A DNA stretch of 51,692 nt from Nesterenkonia sp. PF2B19 (GCF_001758425.2 NZ_MDSS02000023.1:1-51692), one strand, 5' to 3'. Shown: positions 27,936 through 39,002, counted from the stretch's first letter. The notes: a model not told the origin generated them from the letters alone. Made by a program: numbers and translations.

Positions 27936-29366
27936 CTACAGGTGCACGTGCAGGCGGCGGGCCGCCTCCGCCAGGGAGCCCGACAGCGACGGGTACACGG
28001 TGAAGGTGGCGGCGACGTCGTCGACGTGGATCTTCTGCGTGACCGCCAGAGCCAGCGGGAAGATCAGCTCGGAGGCGCGCGGGGCGACCACGACGGCGCC
28101 GATCACCGTGCCCGAACCCTTGCGGGAGAAGATCTTGACGAAGCCGTCCTTGACGTTGGTCATCTTGGCCCGCGGGTTGGTGGCCAGGTCCAGCTTCACG
28201 ACGTCGGCCTGATACTTCCCGGAGTCCACCTGCTCCTGGGTCACCCCCACAGTGGCGATCTCCGGAGAGGTGAACACGTTGGAGGCCACCTGGTGCAGCT
28301 TCAGGGGCTTCACGGCGTCGCCCTGCATGTGGGAGATCGCCACCCGGCCCTGCATGGCGGCCACGGAGGCCAGCGGCATGACCCCGGTGCAGTCGCCCGC
28401 GGCATAGACGTTGTTCGCGGTGGTGCGGGAGACGCTGTCCACCAGGATGTGCCCAGACTCGGCGGTCTCCACCCCGCACTCGGCCAGTCCGATGTCCTCG
28501 GTGTTGGGGATCCCGCCCACGGCCATCAGGCAGTGGGAGCCCTCGAGCACGCTGCCGTCGGTCAGGGTGACGCGGACTCCCTCGGCGGTGCGCTCCACCG
28601 CCTCGGCACGGGACTGGGAGGCGACCTGCACGCCGACCCGGGCGAAGGAGTTCTCCAGCACGCGGGCCGCGTCGGCGTCCTCACCGGGCAGCACGCGGTC
28701 CCGCGAGGAGACCAGGGTGACCCCGGCCCCGAGGCGCCGGTAGGCGGAGGCGAACTCGGCACCGGTCACGCCCGAGCCGACCACGATCATGTGCTCGGGC
28801 ACCTCGGTGAGGTTGTAGGCCTGGGTCCAGTTCAGGATCCGCTCGCCGTCGGGCTGCGCGCTGGGCAGCTCCCGCGGGTGCGCCCCGGTGGCGACCAGGA
28901 CGGCGTCGGCCTCCACCAGCTGCGTCTCCCCGCCGGCAGTGGTGACCTCGAGGTGATGCGGCGGCACCAGTCGACCGCGGCCCCTGATGACCGTGACCCC
29001 GATGGCCTCCAGGGAGGCCTGGATGTCCCGGGACTGGTCATGGGCGAGCTTGAGCAGACGTTCGTTGACCTTGGAGATGTCGGCCCAGGCCTCGGTCTCA
29101 TAGGCGTCGCTGCTGTGGTCTCCGAAGCGGACGCCGAAGGCGGTGGAGGCGTTGACCCGACGCATCGCATCGGCGGTGGCGATCAGCGTCTTGGACGGCA
29201 CCACATCGGTGAGGACCGCCGAGCCGCCGAGCCCCTTGTCCTCCACCACGGTGACCTGGGCCCCGGCGTCGGCGGCGACGAGCGCGGCCTCATATCCGCC
29301 CGGGCCGCCGCCCAGGATCGCAACACGGTCAGGGGCGAAGTGCGTGCGGAAGTCAGGTGAAGTCAC
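27936..29366 (-). CDS. lpdA: LpdA-type NAD(P)H:quinone oxidoreductase (pyridine nucleotide-disulfide family)
   Basis: 476-residue FAD protein: RVAILGGGPGGYEAALVAA at the N-terminus, NAD motif VVGSGVTGAEFASAYRRLGA, second FAD motif NNVYAAGDCTGVMPLASVA and a C-terminal dimerisation domain. The place of the redox CxxxxC pair reads GGSAVLTDVVPSK, so both cysteines are absent and dithiol chemistry is impossible. This matches the Rv3303c-type flavoproteins that reduce quinones and are not true lipoamide dehydrogenases. GTG 29366 lies seven bases after CACAAT (weak leaderless signal); ATG 29375 is an alternative. It is divergent from the PNP gene, the same neighbourhood as in mycobacteria. Confidence 0.88.
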   Translation of the reverse strand: MTSPDFRTHFAPDRVAILGGGPGGYEAALVAADAGAQVTVVEDKGLGGSAVLTDVVPSKTLIATADAMRRVNASTAFGVRFGDHSSDAYETEAWADISKVNERLLKLAHDQSRDIQASLEAIGVTVIRGRGRLVPPHHLEVTTAGGETQLVEADAVLVATGAHPRELPSAQPDGERILNWTQAYNLTEVPEHMIVVGSGVTGAEFASAYRRLGAGVTLVSSRDRVLPGEDADAARVLENSFARVGVQVASQSRAEAVERTAEGVRVTLTDGSVLEGSHCLMAVGGIPNTEDIGLAECGVETAESGHILVDSVSRTTANNVYAAGDCTGVMPLASVAAMQGRVAISHMQGDAVKPLKLHQVASNVFTSPEIATVGVTQEQVDSGKYQADVVKLDLATNPRAKMTNVKDGFVKIFSRKGSGTVIGAVVVAPRASELIFPLALAVTQKIHVDDVAATFTVYPSLSGSLAEAARRLHVHL

Positions 29367-29424
29367 GGGGACCATTGTGCCGACTCGTCGGGGGTTTTCA
29401 TAGCTGGCCGCGGGACCGCCCAGG

Positions 29425-29430
29425 TAGATT
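29425..29430 (+). promoter_or_regulatory. leaderless -10 box of purine nucleoside phosphorylase gene
   Basis: TAGATT followed by seven bases and ATG 29438. It fixes the start of the broken PNP gene. Confidence 0.55.
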
Positions 29431-29437
29431 GGTGTCG

Positions 29438-30302
29438 ATGAGCGAGAACATGCAGCACGTGCCCATGAGCCCGACCTGACCCCCACCAACGACCCGACCG
29501 CCCCGGCGAACAAGCTCGCCGAACAGGCGGCGTCTGTCCTGCTCGAACGCGCCGGCGTCGACGCCTTCGACCTCGCCTGCACCCTGGGCTCCGGCTGGGG
29601 CGAGGCCGCCGGGCAGCTCGGCGAGCAGATCGCCGAGATCAGCGCCGACGACGTCCCCGGCTTCCACCTCTCCGGAGTCTCCGGCCACACCGGCACCCTG
29701 AAGGTCTTCCGCACGCCCGCCGGCGCCACGATCCTGGTGGTGGGCGCCCGCACCCACTACTACGAAGGGCGCGGCGTGGACGCTGTGGCCCACGGAGTGC
29801 GCACCGCGGCAGCGGCCGGGGCGCGGACCATGGTGCTGACCAACGGCTGCGGCGGACTCGACCCGGACTGGGCGCCCGGGACTCCCGTGCTCATCAAGGA
29901 CCACATCAACCTCACGGCGACCTCCCCGCTGCGCGGGGCGCACTTCGTGGACATGACGGACCTGTACTCCCCACGGATCCGGCAGATCGCCCGGCAGATC
30001 GACCCTGCGCTGCCCGAGGGCGTCTACGCGCAGTTCCCGGGCCCGCACTACGAGACCCCCGCCGAGGTCCAGCACGCCCGGATCATCGGCGCCGACCTGG
30101 TGGGCATGTCCACCGCGCTGGAAGCGATCGCGGCACGGCCGCCGGCATGGAGGTCTTCGGGATCTCCCTGGTCACCAACCTGGCCGCCGGCATCTCCGAC
30201 GAGCCGCTGAGTCACCAGGAGGTCCTCGACGCCGGACGCGAAGCCGCCCCGCGCATCGCCTCGCTGCTGGCGAAGATCATCGCCGGATCCCTGGAGGACT
30301 GA
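29438..30302 (+). CDS. purine nucleoside phosphorylase, two frame breaks
   Basis: Trimeric-type PNP (PNP/MTAP family), about 287 residues, splitting inosine/guanosine and deoxy forms to base and (deoxy)ribose-1-phosphate. Motifs: [11 protein letters not shown] phosphate loop, [20 protein letters not shown], and [10 protein letters not shown]. Frame breaks lie near 29475 (after [13 protein letters not shown], resuming LTPTNDPT) and near 30130-30145 (after STALEAIAA, resuming [27 protein letters not shown]). Each is one missing base. The first gene of a nucleoside run with the mutase and deoC, in the order known next to lpdA in mycobacteria (deoD-pmmB). Confidence 0.9.
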
Positions 30303-30343
30303 GGAGGGCTGGATCTCCCGTCGTGCTCGCCGCCGCGCCCGGA

Positions 30344-30349
30344 TAAGCT
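30344..30349 (+). promoter_or_regulatory. -10 box before pmmB
   Basis: TAAGCT lies 53 bases before GTG 30402, giving a leader of about 46 bases with GAGGAG at 30387-30392. The mutase may thus be expressed apart from PNP. Confidence 0.45.
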
Positions 30350-30401
30350 GGACCCACCCGCTGGACACCAGGGTGAGCCCACGACCGAGGAGCTGAGACG
30401 A

Positions 30402-32230
30402 GTGCCGGAGACCACGAACGTCACTGTCAAGGACGAGCTGCGCAGCACCGTCCGCCGCTGGATCCAGCTGGATCCGGACCCCGCCACCCGCGGAGAGCTC
30501 AGCTCCCTGCTGACCCGGGCCGAGGGCTCCGACACCGAGGCGGCCGACCAGCTGGCCCGACTCTTCGCCGGTCGGCTGGCGTTCGGCACCGCCGGGCTGC
30601 GCGCCGAACTCGGCCCGGGCCCGCTGCGCATGAACCGGCTGGTGGTCCGGCAGACCGCCGCAGGGCTGCTGCGGCACGCCGAGGAGAAGCTGGCCGAGGC
30701 GGACGGCGACGCCGCCGGCGCGCGGCGGATCGTGATCGGCTACGACGCCCGCCACCAGTCCGACGAGTTCGCCGCAGAGACCGCCAGATCTTCGCGGCGG
30801 CCGGCTGGGAGGTCCACGCCTTCGACCGACCGGGCCCCACTCCCCTGCTGGCTCGTCAGGTGTTGGTCCGGGACGCCTCGGTGGGTGTGATGGTGACCGC
30901 CAGCCACAACCCTCCCCGAGACAACGGCTACAAGGTCTATCTGGGCGGCGTGCTGTCCCGCCTGCTGGAGCCTCACGGCCGCGGTGCCGGAGCGCAGATC
31001 ACCGCCCCGGTGGACACGCAGATCGCGGCGACCATCGCCGCCGTGGTGGCCGAGGAGTTCGCCGGCGACCTGGAGGTCCGGCCGGCGGCGGCCCCGCAGA
31101 TGCCCGAGGGCACGCTGCCCATCGACGACGACGCCCGCGCCGCCTACCGGGAGGAGGCTCTGGAGCTCCTGGATCCGGCGGAGTTCCCGCACCGGGACCT
31201 GACAGTCGTCTACACCGCCATGCACGGCGTGGGCGGAGAGATGGTCACCGAGCTGCTCGGCAAGGGCGGCTTCGCCCGCGTGGTCCCGGTGGCCGAGCAG
31301 TTCGACCCCGACCCCGACTTCCCCACCGCGGACTTCCCCAATCCGGAGGAGCCCGGCGCCCTGGACCTGGCCCTGCAGGCCGCCGCCGAGCACGACGCCG
31401 ACCTGGTGCTCGCCAACGACCCCGACGCCGACCGGCTCTCCGCCGCCGTCGTCGACCCCGCCACGGGCCGGTGGCGGCAGCTCTCCGGCGACGAGATGGG
31501 GGCGCTGTTCGGCGCCCATCTGCTGCGCCGGGGTCCGCTGCGGGGCGCCGCGGACGGCGCGGCGCCGGTGATGGCCAACTCGATCGTCTCCTCCCGGCTG
31601 CTGGAGCGGCTCTGCGAGGTCCGCGGCGTCGGCCATTCGGCCACCCTGACCGGATTCAAGTGGCTGGCCCGGGTGGAGCACATGAGTTTCGGATACGAAG
31701 AGGCCATCGGCTTCAACGTCGATCCGACGCACGTCAAGGACAAGGACGGCGTCTCGGCGGCGCTGATCTTCGCGGAGCTGGTCGCCGATCTCAAGGCCCG
31801 CGGCAGCTCGGCCGTCGACGCCCTGGACGAGATCGCCGCCGAGGCCGGGGTGTTCGTCACCGACCAGGTGACCATCCGGGTGGACGACCTCAGCCAGTTG
31901 GGCGAGGTCACTGCGGGGCTGCGGGCGGAGCCGCCGGCCGAGATCGCCGGGGCCGCCGTCGTCGAGGCCCTGGACCTGACCCGGGACCCGCTGCCCGGCG
32001 GTGTCCTCGACGAGGCCACCGTGACCGACGCCCTGATCTACCTGACCGCGCAGGGCGATCGCGTGATCGTGCGGCCCTCCGGGACCGAGCCCAAGGTCAA
32101 GTGCTATCTGGAGGCCGTGGCCGACACTCCCGGCGTCGACTCCTCCACCGAGGCCATCGCGGAGGCACGGCAGCGTGCCGCCGCGCGGCTGGGCGAGCTC
32201 CGTGAGAGCATGGAGCGGCTTCTCGGCTGA
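30402..32230 (+). CDS. pmmB: phosphoglucomutase/phosphomannomutase family (probable phosphopentomutase role), frame break near 30785
   Basis: Alpha-D-phosphohexomutase superfamily, about 609 residues. Phospho-serine loop VMVTASHNPPRDNGYKVY, metal loop NDPDADRLS, sugar loop GYEEAIGFNVDPTHVKDKDG and phosphate-binding RPSGTEPKVKCYLE are all present. The frame breaks near 30780-30790 (after DEFAAETAR, resuming IFAAAGWEVHAFDRPGP), one base missing. GTG 30402 has GAGGAG nine bases upstream. Sitting between PNP and deoC suggests conversion of (deoxy)ribose-1-phosphate to the 5-phosphate, linking the two enzymes, although hexose-phosphate activity is possible. Confidence 0.88.
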
Positions 32231-32308
32231 CCGCCGCAGACGGCATCCACCATCCCTCGGCCGACCCGCCGAGACACGACCTCAGCGACACCCGCGCAGG
32301 AGAGACCC

Positions 32309-33034
32309 ATGAGCACCACGCCCGACGGCGCCCCTGTCCCCGCCCCCCGCGACATGGCCGGCCTGATCGACCACACCGTGCTGAAGCCGGAGACCGACGA
32401 GTCCACGGTGCGCCGTGTGGCCGCCGAGGCTCGCGAGCACGGCTTCGCTTCGGTGTGCGTGAACCCGCGCTGGGTGCCGCTGGTCGTGGAGCTGCTGGAC
32501 GACAGCCCGGTGAGGACCTGCACCGTGGTCGGCTTCCCGCTCGGCGCCACGACGACGGCGGCGAAGGTCGCCGAGACCCAGGAGGCGACGGCCTCCGGCG
32601 CCGAAGAGATCGACATGGTGGTCGACATGGCCGCGGCGAACGCCGGTGACGCCGAAGCGGTCGAGTCCCAGATCCGGGCGATCGCCGAGGCGGCGCACGC
32701 CGGGGGCGCCACCCTGAAGGTCATCCTCGAGACCGCCCTGCTCAGCGAGTCCGCCAAGGAGCTCGTGTGCCGGGCTGCTGAGGCCGCGGGCGCGGACTTC
32801 GTGAAGACGTCCACGGGCTTCGCCGGCGGCGGGGCCACGGCGGAGGACATCGCCCTGATGCACCGGCTCGTGGGAGGCCGCCTGGGCATCAAGGCCTCCG
32901 GCGGTGTGCGCACCTACGAGGACGCCGTCGCGATGGTCTCAGCGGGGGCAACACGCATCGGCGCGAGCTCCTCTCTTGATATCGTGGGAGCAGACGACAC
33001 GACGTCCGCAGCCGGCGCCGACGCCAGCTACTGA
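32309..33034 (+). CDS. deoC: deoxyribose-phosphate aldolase
   Basis: Class I aldolase, 241 residues, splitting 2-deoxyribose-5-phosphate to acetaldehyde and glyceraldehyde-3-phosphate. Schiff-base Lys in DFVKTSTGF (about 166), second Lys in GIKASGGVRT (about 195) and Asp in EIDMVVD (about 102) are present. ATG 32309 has AGGAGAG upstream. It follows the mutase by 78 bases and completes the deoxynucleoside catabolic route PNP - mutase - DeoC. Confidence 0.96.
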   Translation: MSTTPDGAPVPAPRDMAGLIDHTVLKPETDESTVRRVAAEAREHGFASVCVNPRWVPLVVELLDDSPVRTCTVVGFPLGATTTAAKVAETQEATASGAEEIDMVVDMAAANAGDAEAVESQIRAIAEAAHAGGATLKVILETALLSESAKELVCRAAEAAGADFVKTSTGFAGGGATAEDIALMHRLVGGRLGIKASGGVRTYEDAVAMVSAGATRIGASSSLDIVGADDTTSAAGADASY

Positions 33035-33099
33035 GCAGCGGACATCGACCACTGGCCGCCCAGCGGGGCCATGAAGACTTCCTCAGGGGGAACCACCAC

Positions 33100-33375
33100 A
33101 TGATCAGCAACGGCAAGGTCAAGGCCTACTCCGGCCAGGGCAACCTCGTCGGCAATCTCATCGCCTTCCTCTTCGTGTTCGGCCTCCTGGTCGGCTCAGT
33201 GGTGGCCATCGGCTTCTGGAGCCTGGAGAACGCCTGGATCCCGGGGCTGTCCTTCATGGCCCTGTGGACCCTGGCCTTCTTCGTGGCCAAGGAGGTCATC
33301 GGACGGTCGGACTCGCTGGAGCACCAGGACCTGCACGGTGAGCACGGCGATGCCGTCGAGCCGAAGGCCCACTGA
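33100..33375 (+). CDS. small two-helix membrane protein
   Basis: 91 residues. Two membrane helices: NLIAFLFVFGLLVGSVVAIGFW and FMALWTLAFFVAKEVIG, with a short hydrophilic N-terminus and an acidic/His-rich tail (EHQDLHGEHGDAVEPKAH). GGGGA precedes ATG 33100. It is 65 bases after deoC and may be transcribed with it. I do not recognise a function. Confidence 0.8.
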   Translation: MISNGKVKAYSGQGNLVGNLIAFLFVFGLLVGSVVAIGFWSLENAWIPGLSFMALWTLAFFVAKEVIGRSDSLEHQDLHGEHGDAVEPKAH

Positions 33376-33469
33376 CCGCTCTGCCCCGCGCTGAGAGACC
33401 GCTGAGACCCTGACGGCACACCCCACGGCACCCGCCCGCTCCGATCGCGCCTCCGAACGCAACATCGGA

Positions 33470-34458
33470 GTGGATCTGCTGCGGGTCATCTCCGTGGCCG
33501 CCGTCGTCATCGGACACGCCTATCCGGGCATGCCCGGCGAGGAATATCTGCAGATCTGGCGCATGCCGCTGTTCTTCTTCCTGGCCGGGTTCTTCTTCTC
33601 CACCTCCCGGACCTTCTCCGGTGAGGTCGCCGTGCGCTGGCGGACCCTGGCCACCCCGTACCTCACCTGGTTCCTGATCCTGCTCGGTGCGGTGTGGGCC
33701 ATGGAGCACACGCCGTGGCCGTTCGGAGAGTATGTGATCTCCGGGGCGCTGGCCGGCGGCGCTTCCACTGACATGCCGTTCCTGGCGTTCTGGTTCATCT
33801 CCGTGATGTTCTTCGCCGCCCTGCTGCTGCGCATCCTGGTGGCCCTGCCTGGTGGGTGGGCGTCGTCGTCGCGCTGGTGGGCCTCACCCTGGCGGAGATC
33901 CCGGAGTCCCGGATGGCCTATACCCTGCTGGGCATCGGACTGGTGCCGGCGTGCACCACCTACATGCTGGCCGGCTACTGGTTCCGCCGCCATTTCTGGA
34001 GGATCCCCCGCGCCGTGCCGGTAGGGGTGCTCTGCCTGATCGTCGGGTTCGGCGGCGTCGTGCTGGGCGCGGAGACCATGAACATGAAATGGTCCGGCTT
34101 CGGCACGTACCTGCTCTCGCCGATGCTGGCGATCCTGATCTGCTGCGGGATGGTGCTGATCTTCTCCACGCGGGTGGACGCAGTGCTGCGCCGCCTCCCC
34201 TCTGCGGTGACCGTGATCTCCGAGCTGGTGCGCACCGGAACCCTGGTGGTCTTCGCGCACGCACTCGTCCTCTACCTGGCGCTGCGCTGGCTCGGCATCG
34301 AGGAGCCCCTCACCCGCACAGCGCTGGCGCTGGCCCTGTGCTGGGCCCTGGGGGTGCTGGTCAACCGGACGCCGCTGTCGCCGTACCTGACCGGACTGCC
34401 GGCGCGAAGATCGCCTCGAACACCTGCTCCAGCCAGCTCAGCAGCGCCTCGTCGGTGA
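33470..34458 (+). CDS. acyltransferase-3 family membrane protein, frame break near 33853
   Basis: OafA/acyltransferase-3 type integral membrane protein that would O-acylate sugars or cell-wall polymers. The N-terminus [20 protein letters not shown] holds the conserved His, followed by about ten helices. The frame breaks near 33845-33860 (resuming [27 protein letters not shown]), one base missing. The start is unsure: GTG 33470 lacks a ribosome site, and the frame is open upstream to 33395 with only CTG 33410 available, so an earlier break may hide the true start. The last 98 bases overlap the mfd gene on the other strand and the C-terminus looks unnatural. Confidence 0.75.
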
Positions 34459-37400
34459 GGTCCTGGCCACCCACCCGGGCGGTGGTGGGCCGCGGGAGGA
34501 GCACCGCTGAGAGCGACGACTTGATCTGAGACCCCGGGTACAGGCGTTCCAGGCGCATCTGACGAGACTCGGGCAGCTCCTCCACCGGGGCGAAGCGGAT
34601 GAACTTCCCCTGCACCCCGATGTCGGAGATCCCGGCGGCCCGGGCGCGGTTCCGCAGGCGGGCCACCTCCACCAGGTTCTGCACTGCCTGGGGCAGCTCC
34701 CCGTAGCGATCCTGCCATTCGGTGACCACCTCGGTGATCTTCTCCTCGGTGTCCGCGGCCGCCATCTTCCGGTAGCCCTCCAGCCGCAGCCGCTCCCCCG
34801 GGACGTACTCCTCCGGGAGGTGGGCGTTGATGGGCAGCTCGATCTTGACCTCGGTGATCTTCTCTTCGGCGTCGCCGCGGTAGTCGGCCACCGCCTCCCC
34901 CACCAGGCGCAGGTACAGGTCGAAGCCGACCCCGGCGATGTGTCCGGACTGCTCGCCGCCGAGCAGGTTCCCGGCCCCGCGGATCTCCAGGTCCTTCATG
35001 GCCAGCTGCAGCCCGGCGCCGAGCTCGTTGTTCGCCGCCACGGCCTTCAGCCGCTCCAGGGCGACCTCTCCCAGCGGCTTCTCCGCCGGGTAGAGGAAGT
35101 AGGCATAGGCGCGCTCCCGGGAGCGGCCCACCCGGCCGCGCAGCTGGTGCAGCTGGGAGAGCCCGTAGGTGGAGGCGCGGTCCACGATGAGCGTGTTCGC
35201 GTTGGAGATGTCCAGGCCGGTCTCGATGATCGTGGTGGAGACCAGCACGTCGAAGCGCTTCTCCCAGAAGTCCTGGATGATCTGCTCCAGGCGGGACTCG
35301 CTCATCTGGCCGTGGGCCACTTCCACGCGAGCCTCCGGCACCAGCTCGCGCACCTTCGCCGCAGTCGCCTCGATGGAGGAGACGCGGTTGTGCACGAAGA
35401 ACACCTGCCCTTCGCGCATGAGCTCACGGCGGACGGCCGCCGAGACCTGCTTGTCCGTGAACGGCCCCACATAGGTGAGCACCGGGTGCCGCTCCTCCGG
35501 CGGGGTGGCCAGGGTGGAGGTCTCCCGGATCCCGGCCATGGACATCTCCAGGGTGCGGGGGATCGGGGTCGCGGACATCGCCAGCACGTCCACATTGGTG
35601 CGCAGCTTCTTCAGCGCCTCCTTGTGCTCGACGCCGAAGCGCTGCTCCTCGTCGATGATGACCAGCCCCAGGTCCTTGAACTGGACCTCCTTGGAGAGCA
35701 GACGATGGGTGCCGATGACGACGTCGGCGTCGCCTGCGGCGATCCCGGCGATGATCTCCCGGGACTCCTTGGCCGTCTGGAAGCGAGAGAGCGCCTTCAC
35801 CGTGACGGGGAAGCCGGCGAACCGTTCGGTGAAAGTCTCCTGGTGCTGGGAGCTCAGCAGCGTGGTGGGGACCAGCACGGCCACCTGCTTGCCGTCCTGG
35901 ACGGCCTTGAACGCCGCCCGGACCGCGATCTCTGTCTTGCCGTAGCCGACGTCGCCGGAGATCAGCCGGTCCATGGGAACCTCTCGCTCCATGTCCCGCT
36001 TGACCTCCTCCATGGTGGTCAGCTGGTCGGGGGTCTCCGGGTGCGGGAAGGCGTCCTCCAGCTCCCCCTGCCAGGGGGTGTCCGGGCCGAAGGCGTGGCC
36101 CCGGGAGGCCATGCGCGCCGCATAGAGTCGGATGAGCTCGCCGGCGATCTCCTTGACGGCGCGCTTGGCCTTCTTCTTGGTCTGAGCCCAGTCGCTGCCG
36201 CCCATCTTGGACAGGCTCGGGGCGTCCCCTCCCACATACTGCGACACCTGGTCCAGCTGGTCGGTGGGCACCATGAGGCGGTCCTTGGGGCCTCCACGCT
36301 TGGAGGGGGCGTACTCCAGGACCAGGTACTCGCGGATCCCGGCGGTGCCGGCCTTCACCGCCTGCGGAGAGCCCACACGCCGCTGGACCAGCTCCACGAA
36401 CTGGCCGATGCCGTGCTGCTCGTGGACCACGTAGTCGCCCTGCTTCAGGGCCAGCGGGTCCACCGCGTGACGACGACGGCGGGCCGGCATGCGCCGCGAA
36501 CCGGTGGATCCCGAACGCATGGAACGTCCCAGCATCTCGGACTCGGTCAGCAGCGCCAGCTGCAGCGGGTCCACGGCGAAGCCTGCGAGACCTCCGCAGT
36601 GGTGACGGTGATCCTCCCCGGGGAGGGGGCCTCCTCGAGGCTCTCCACCAGCTCGGCGGGGACCTCATGCTCGGCCAGCAGCTCGGCCACCCGCTGGGCC
36701 GAGCCGTGCCCGGCGGTGGTGACCACCACGGACCAATGGTCCCGGGCCCGCTCGGCCAGGAACTGCATGACATCCTCCACGCTGCCGCGATACCCGATGG
36801 GCTCACGGGAGTCGAGGGAGACGATGTCGGCGTCCTGCTCGAGCTCCTCGTCCAGCCCCAAGGAGGTGATCGACCACCATCCGGCGCCGTGCTGCAGGGA
36901 GGCCTCCCGGGTCTCGCCCAACGTGGCGAAGGAGCCGGCGGCCAGGCCCTCCTGCTCGGCGGCGGTGATGTCCAGCGGTGCGGCGCCGCCGTCGGGGGCT
37001 GCGGCCCAAGCCGCGGCGAGGAACTCCTCATTGGTGGCGGCCAGGTCCTGGGCGCGGCCGCGGGTGCGCTCCGGCTCCACCACCACGGTCAGTGATCCGG
37101 TCGGCAGCTGGCTGACCAGGGGGACCATACGGTCCACGAGCACCGGGGCCAGGGACTCCATGCCTTCGGGCGCCAGCCCGTCGGCGATCTTGGTCAGCAG
37201 GTCCTGGGCGTGGGGCATCTGCGGCAGCAGCTCCTTGGCCCGGGCCCTGACGTCCTCGGTGATCAGCAGCTCCCGGCAGGGGGCGGCGTCCACGGCGGTG
37301 GGATGCTCGTCCTCCTCCAGCGAGCGCTGATCGGCCACGGAGAACCGGCGCATCTGGTCGATCTCGTCGCCGAAGAACTCCACGCGCACGGGATGGGGCT

Positions 37401-38001
37401 CGGTCGGCGGGAAGACGTCGAGGATTCCACCGCGCACCGCGAACTCGCCGCGACGGGTGACCATGTCCACCCGGGTGTAGGCGGCGTCGGCCAGGCCGGC
37501 GACGACGTCGTCGAAGTCATGCTCCTGTCCGACCTCCAGCCGCACCGGGGCCAGATCGCCGAGGCCGTCCACCAGCGGCTGGACGACGGCGCGCACCGGC
37601 GCCACGACGACGTCGAGCCGACCGGCCTGCTGCGGGTGGGCGAGCCGCCGGAGCACGGCGAGCCGTCGGCCGACGGTGTCCGAGCGTGGGGACAGCCGTT
37701 CGTGGGGCAGGGTCTCCCAGGACGGGAAGTGGGCGACCTCGATCCCCGGGGCGTAGCTGCGCAGCGAGGTGGCCAGGTCGTCGGCCTCTCGATCCGTGGC
37801 GGTCACCGCCAGCAGCACCCCGGTGTCCTCCGCGCCGCGCAGTCGGGCGGCGATCTCCGCGACCAGAGCCGGCCGCAGACCGGTGGTGGCGGCGATCTGC
37901 AGCTCGTCGGTGCGTTCGGCCGCCGGGTGCGAGGCCGCGGCGGAGACCCGCCCATAGGAGGAGGAAGCCGCCAGTGCCGTGCGCAGACCGGACAGTGCCA
38001 T
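34361..38001 (-). CDS. mfd: transcription-repair coupling factor, frame break near 36587
   Basis: Mfd, about 1213 residues, removes RNA polymerase stalled at lesions and recruits UvrA. Order: UvrB-like N-terminal modules ([27 protein letters not shown]), RNA polymerase-interaction domain ([20 protein letters not shown]), helicase motifs [22 protein letters not shown] (Walker A), [27 protein letters not shown], and QLRGRVGRS, then the C-terminal regulatory domain. The frame breaks near 36583-36592 (after [10 protein letters not shown], resuming [12 protein letters not shown]), one base missing. Start ATG 38001 ([10 protein letters not shown]). The 3' end overlaps the acyltransferase gene by 98 bases. 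Confidence 0.95.
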
Positions 38002-38029
38002 GGAGTGGAACGCCTCGCTTCGTGACAGT

Positions 38030-39002
38030 TCAGGGGAGAGTCGCCGGACCAGGTGGCCGATGGGCCTCCCACAGGATACTGCGCCGCCCGCCGGCAAGGC
38101 ATCCACGTCCGCTCTCAGCGGGAGGCGACGTGAGGGACGGACCGCGGCGTCGCGGCTCCAGCTGACCGGCGACCAGGGCCGCCAACGCCAGGCCGTACCC
38201 TCCCAGCTGGGTCCAGGTGAACACCTGGCCCAGCACCACCACACCCATCAGGGCGGCAGTGAGGGGCGAGAGCAGCCCCAACAGTGCCGTGGCGGTGACG
38301 GGCAGCCGCCGCAGTCCGTCGAACCACAGGCCGTAGGCCACCAGCCCGCCGACCAGCCCCAGCCACAGGTGGCCGAGCACCGCACCGGCGTCGAGACCGG
38401 TGGGCGGCCCCTCGACCAGGATTGCGGGGAGCAGCAGGACGACGCCGCCGACGGCGAGCTGCCAACCCGCATAGCCCACGGGTCCCACCCCGTCGGGTCG
38501 GCCCCAGCGCTTGGTGAGGACCACTACGAAGGCCATGCAGACGGCCCCGGCCAGGCCGGCGACCACGCCCAGCCCGTCCAGCGCCGCCGCCGGGCCGAGG
38601 ACCACCATGCCCACACCGACCACCCCCAGCCCGCCCCACAACAGCCGCCAGCGGCACAGCCGTTCGGAGAGCACGACGACCACCAGCAGGGTCACCAGCA
38701 GCGGCTGGACGGCGCCGAAGGTGGCCGCCACTCCCCCAGGAAGCCGCTCCGCCGCCAGGAACAGCAGCGGGAAGAACGCGCCGATGTTCAGCGTGCCGAG
38801 GACCAGGGACCGCCACCACCAGTGCCCGTGGGGCAGACACTGCGCGATCAGCAGCGCCAGCAGCCCGGCAGGCAGCGCACGCAGCAGAGACGCGGTGAGC
38901 GGCCGGTCCGGAGGAAGCAGCTCAGTGGTCACCAGAAAGGTCGTGCCCCAGGCGATGGGGGGCCAGGGCGGTCAGCACAGTGGTGCGCAGGACGGGGTTC
39001 AT
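38030..39002 (-). CDS. EamA/DMT-family exporter, frame break near 38957
   Basis: Drug/metabolite transporter of about 323 residues with ten hydrophobic helices in two EamA halves (LNIGAFFPLLFLAAERLPGGVAATFGAVQPLLV; later YGLWFDGLRRLPVTATALLGLLSPL). ATG 39002 (MNPVLRTTVLTALAP) has GGAGG upstream. The frame breaks in a run of six C/G bases near 38957, equal to one extra base, and resumes IAWGTTFLVTTELLPPDRPL. It is divergent from a LysR gene whose palindrome lies between them, so it is likely the regulated target. The substrate is unknown (RhtA/YdcZ-like amino acid or metabolite export). Confidence 0.85.

Noticed and set aside
27936-29366. E3 lipoamide dehydrogenase of a 2-oxoacid dehydrogenase complex
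   Set aside because: Both active-site cysteines are absent and no complex genes are near.
34820-37330. 836-codon plus-strand open frame inside mfd
   Set aside because: It is antisense to a clear Mfd helicase and has no recognisable motif.
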